This document shows, one piece after another, positions 3,770 to 5,975 of a DNA stretch of 5,975 nucleotides. How positions within the stretch are numbered: the first letter of the stretch is position 1; every line of letters begins with the position of its first letter. The DNA lies in the NCBI GenBank assembly GCA_026387845.1, contig JAPLKX010000136.1:1-5975 (forward strand). Reading direction: 5' to 3'. Both the position numbers and the translations under genes were made by a program. Origin of the DNA: Candidatus Hydrogenedentota bacterium (GTDB lineage Bacteria > Hydrogenedentota > Hydrogenedentia > Hydrogenedentales > SLHB01). Under the pieces are notes generated by a model. It had not been told where the DNA came from. It made no database searches and saw only the letters and a list, made by a program, of their open reading frames with translations.

Positions 3770-5740
3770 GAGGTGATCGACGGCCTGGCGCACTTCGCAA
3801 TCGTTGCCCGTTATGGCGCCGTACATGAAGTTGTACCAGGGGATATGTTCCATCCGCTTGACTTCCCAACTCCTCTCGATGCTGCGCAACAGGATCGACG
3901 TCAGTTGCGGGTTGGTATTGTATTTAATAGCCGGCCACAAGCTCTCAAACCCGAGGCGGTCGTCCCACGGCACGATAATGTCCGGCGGGAAGGTAGCTTT
4001 CTGCCGCACGGTGTATTGTTGGTATCCGAACCCCAGCAATTGGTCCAGCGCGCCTTGGTACTTGTTGTCGCCGGTCAGGGCTTTTGCCGTGCTCGCATAG
4101 GCCAGTGCGTGCAGGCCGTTCAGGCCGCGCGATTCCATCCCGTACGGCCGCAGCAGGTAATCCGGGTCGAAGCGGCCCCACCGCGTGGTCTGGCCGTTGG
4201 CGTCTCGGAGTTTCCAGCCGTTCGCGACGATGTGGTCGGTCATCCGCGCGATGTGTTCCGTTGCACGGGCTTTCTCGGGGCCCTGGGCGGCAAAATCGTG
4301 AAACACCGACACCGCATAATAATGGGCGCTCACCTCGTCGCTCGACGTGTCGCCTTTCCATTCCCACAGCCCGTCCGGCGTCGGATACCACCGCGCCGGC
4401 AGCCCGCCTGAACCATGTTTGGCCTTCTCGCCCGCATCGCCCGTGTTCGACCAGATTGCGCGCGCGATCAGGCCGCGCACCCCCGTGATTTCCTCGAGCC
4501 AGATCATGGCCTTGAACGAGTCGACGGCCTCTTCACGGGCTTTTTCGTCGCCGGTAGCCGCATATTTGAACGACATGGCCGCCAGATATGGCGCGGTGTA
4601 GCCGCCGTCATTGTCGCTGATTTCGCGCAACCATCCGGCAGACTCGCCGCCCCAGTACAGCCTGTGGATAAACCCGAGGCGTTTGTGCCCCCACTCGTCC
4701 ATGTGCCGCTCGTAAAAGGCGGCCTTCTTGGCGAGCGTCCAGGGCTCGTAGCGGATGATGCCGAGCCCGCCGTCGGTCGCAATATAGACCACATCCTTGC
4801 CGACCGCGATGTCGTTCACCCGATCGCCGGGCAGCCACCGGCCGGCGGCAAAGTATTGGAACTCGCCGTTGATGCTGCGGATAGCCCCACGCGTGGTGCC
4901 GATCCACAGGTCGCCGTCAAATCCCGCTGCCAGGCACGTCGTGTCTTCAAACGGCAACCGCTCGTTGCGGCCGATGCTTGTCAACGCCATGCCGCGCAAC
5001 ACGCCCAGGCCCCTGTCCGTCGCAATGTAGAGCCGGTTGCCCACGCGGACGATGTCGCGGAGGTTTCTCGAGGGCAGCATCCCCCAATCCGCGACGTAAT
5101 CCGTAACCGTCTCGCCATCCAGCAGGACTACCTCGTTGGGGCGCAGACCGTACAGTGTCCCCGCGTAAGCGGCAATCCGCGAGACCGGGCCAAACTTGAT
5201 TGGCTCGGGGAGGATCTGGGTGCCGTCTTCCATTTGGAATGTCGTGTCGGGAGATTTGTAACCTGTGGCCGGTTCCAGTGCGGCCATGGCGCCATTCTGA
5301 TAACGGAAGAGATCGGCGCGTGTGGCGCCATAGACGGCGCCGCCCAGTTCGCACACGTCAACAAACAGGCGGTCGTCCACCTTCTGCAACTCCGCGCCAT
5401 GGTATCTGTATAACCCGTCAGCCGCCATGCCCCACAGGGCGCCGCCGGCCGCCCGCAGCCGGGTCACGTTCCCCGGGGCGCCATCGACGGCCACGAGGCT
5501 GCGGCCGTCCAGCGACTTCACACCGTCCGGCGCCGCCGCGTACAAAACGCCGTCGTACACGGCTACCGCGAGGATCTTTCCTCCCTCGACCTTCTCCCCC
5601 AGTTCCTGCAGGTACACCTCGTCCTGCACGGGTTTCCAGAGTCGCGCCTCCGGCCGAAAGGGAAAGTCATCCGCATCGGCGGCACACGCCAAAGCGAGCG
5701 CAGAAAGAATTAAAACGGAAAGGATTGGTCGGTACGTCAT
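3755..5740 (-). CDS. Secreted protein: seven propeller-type repeats plus alpha/alpha-toroid-like C-terminal region
   Basis: The uninterrupted frame encodes 661 aa. A signal peptide (residues 1-18, ...LSALALA before C19) sends it out of the cytoplasm; ALAC is a weak lipobox, so normal signal peptidase cleavage is as likely. Residues 60-330 hold seven repeats of the type (L/V)(Y/W)-A/G-x-x-x-G-L, starting near 67, 102, 136, 197, 237, 278 and 318 (for example LYIATDRGLGVLRG, LWIGTTRGAIRSING, VYIATDGGLGIIR). They resemble the two-component-regulator propeller repeats and suggest a seven-bladed beta-propeller. Residues 340-661 are helical and aromatic, with DNDGGYTAPYLAAMSFKYAATGDEKAREEA, DEVSAHYYAVSVF and GLHALAYASTAKALTGDNKY, like the (alpha/alpha)6 toroids of glycoside hydrolases and polysaccharide lyases. 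No catalytic set can be named. AAGGAG (complement of 5749-5754) lies 8 nt before the ATG. The frame ends early, see 3586-3769. Substrate unknown. Confidence 0.8.
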   Translation of the reverse strand: MTYRPILSVLILSALALACAADADDFPFRPEARLWKPVQDEVYLQELGEKVEGGKILAVAVYDGVLYAAAPDGVKSLDGRSLVAVDGAPGNVTRLRAAGGALWGMAADGLYRYHGAELQKVDDRLFVDVCELGGAVYGATRADLFRYQNGAMAALEPATGYKSPDTTFQMEDGTQILPEPIKFGPVSRIAAYAGTLYGLRPNEVVLLDGETVTDYVADWGMLPSRNLRDIVRVGNRLYIATDRGLGVLRGMALTSIGRNERLPFEDTTCLAAGFDGDLWIGTTRGAIRSINGEFQYFAAGRWLPGDRVNDIAVGKDVVYIATDGGLGIIRYEPWTLAKKAAFYERHMDEWGHKRLGFIHRLYWGGESAGWLREISDNDGGYTAPYLAAMSFKYAATGDEKAREEAVDSFKAMIWLEEITGVRGLIARAIWSNTGDAGEKAKHGSGGLPARWYPTPDGLWEWKGDTSSDEVSAHYYAVSVFHDFAAQGPEKARATEHIARMTDHIVANGWKLRDANGQTTRWGRFDPDYLLRPYGMESRGLNGLHALAYASTAKALTGDNKYQGALDQLLGFGYQQYTVRQKATFPPDIIVPWDDRLGFESLWPAIKYNTNPQLTSILLRSIERSWEVKRMEHIPWYNFMYGAITGNDCEVRQAVDHLGPCD

Positions 5741-5863
5741 CTTGAAATCTCCTTGCGGTCATGCCGGCTGCCCAAGTGCCGGAGGCGCCAGCCTACCACC
5801 CGGGCGCCCACAACGGCAACTGCACCGGTGTGACCGGGCCTGCGTCGTAAACAAGGGTTTTGC
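5741..5863. other. Leader and intergenic DNA upstream of the propeller gene
   Basis: Apart from the AAGGAG ribosome site at 5749-5754 (minus strand), I see no gene and no convincing -10/-35 for the minus-strand gene in this GC-rich stretch. If the minus gene is driven from the AT-rich operator zone at 5864-5911, its leader would be roughly 120-170 nt. Confidence 0.4.
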
Positions 5864-5877
5864 AGAAAACGCTTTCT
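5864..5877. promoter_or_regulatory. LacI-family-type operator
   Basis: AGAAAACGCTTTCT pairs with itself at all but one position pair around a central CG (5870-5871) and contains AAxCGxTT, the core of operators bound by LacI-family repressors. It lies about 50 nt before the ATG at 5927, in the right place to control that gene or, divergently, the propeller gene. No LacI-type regulator is encoded in the window. Confidence 0.5.
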
Positions 5878-5891
5878 TTTTGGGCGAGCTT

Positions 5892-5911
5892 TTGTTAATA
5901 TGTATTAACAA
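5892..5911. promoter_or_regulatory. Perfect AT-rich palindrome, probable repressor operator over the promoter
   Basis: Arms TTGTTAATA (5892-5900) and TATTAACAA (5903-5911) are perfect reverse complements around TG. Being AT-rich, it overlaps the only reasonable -10-like words (TAATAT 5896-5901, TATTAA 5903-5908) ahead of the gene at 5927. A dimeric helix-turn-helix regulator bound here would block or steer RNA polymerase. The regulator family cannot be told from the site alone. Confidence 0.6.
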
Positions 5912-5926
5912 CAGAGGGAGGACGCG

Positions 5927-5975
5927 ATGAGAAGACAAGATGAGCTGGAAGCGCAACGGGAGGCGTTGTTGAGTC
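5927..5975 (+). CDS. Start of an unidentified gene, truncated by the window edge
   Basis: ATG at 5927 follows GGGAGGA (5916-5922), a strong ribosome site with a 4-nt gap, and 16 codons (MRRQDELEAQREALLS) are open to the edge. The peptide is charged and helix-forming, with no signal sequence; it is too short to assign. It lies directly behind two palindromic operators, so it is probably a regulated gene, for example of carbohydrate use, or the autoregulated gene of the repressor itself. The latter is inference. Confidence 0.65.
   Translation, partial: MRRQDELEAQREALLS

Noticed and set aside
3746..4411. Plus-strand 221-aa open frame opposite the end of the propeller gene
   Set aside because: It is a shadow frame of the minus-strand coding sequence, without a recognisable domain.
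4415..5413. Plus-strand 332-aa open frame opposite the propeller gene
   Set aside because: It is antisense to a gene with signal peptide, repeats and a strong ribosome site; it has no fold pattern of its own and high GC makes such frames common.

Overview
The window looks like the chromosome of a fairly high-GC, Gram-negative-type environmental bacterium. Its genes are short transcription units in alternating orientation, several products carry Sec signal peptides, and there is a tandemly duplicated Gfo/Idh/MocA-type oxidoreductase and a large secreted propeller/toroid protein of polysaccharide-degrader flavour. The style resembles planctomycete- or Hydrogenedentota-like genomes, but that is inference: no rRNA or marker gene is present.

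Left part (1-1459): the 3' end of a Gfo/Idh/MocA oxidoreductase enters from the edge and stops at 293. A compact MNT-HEPN toxin-antitoxin-type pair follows (nucleotidyltransferase 377-697, HEPN protein 690-1100, 8-nt overlap), with its own TATAAT and Shine-Dalgarno. Beyond it lies a headless second copy of the oxidoreductase 3' end (about 1197-1459). The two copies are about 89% identical in DNA and 94% in protein, and most differences are synonymous. The MNT-HEPN pair therefore sits between the remains of two once-functional tandem paralogues.

Middle (1460-3585): a perfect 9-bp-stem hairpin (1529-1550) precedes a minus-strand single-domain receiver-like protein (1573-1953) that has lost nearly every residue needed for phosphotransfer. 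Divergent from it, behind a good sigma70-type promoter, is a secreted protein with about 110 residues of Pro/Ala/Gly-rich sequence and an STN/secretin-N-like C-terminal domain (2060-3043). Converging on it is a small zinc-ribbon protein with a basic linker and very acidic tail (3058-3474), which has an extended -10 promoter.

Right part (3586-5975): a long minus-strand gene encodes a secreted protein with seven propeller-type repeats followed by an alpha/alpha-toroid-like region. Its reading frame breaks at about 3767-3769; the next frame continues with 60 plausible residues to a stop at 3586-3588. The intergenic region before the right edge carries two palindromes, one of LacI-family type (centre CG) and one perfect 9-2-9 AT-rich palindrome. 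Both lie just upstream of a new plus-strand gene that starts at 5927 and runs off the window.

No CRISPR array, transposase, tRNA or rRNA was seen. The most distinctive points are the MNT-HEPN pair between paralogue remains, the degenerate receiver, the late frameshift in the propeller protein, and the double operator at the right edge.
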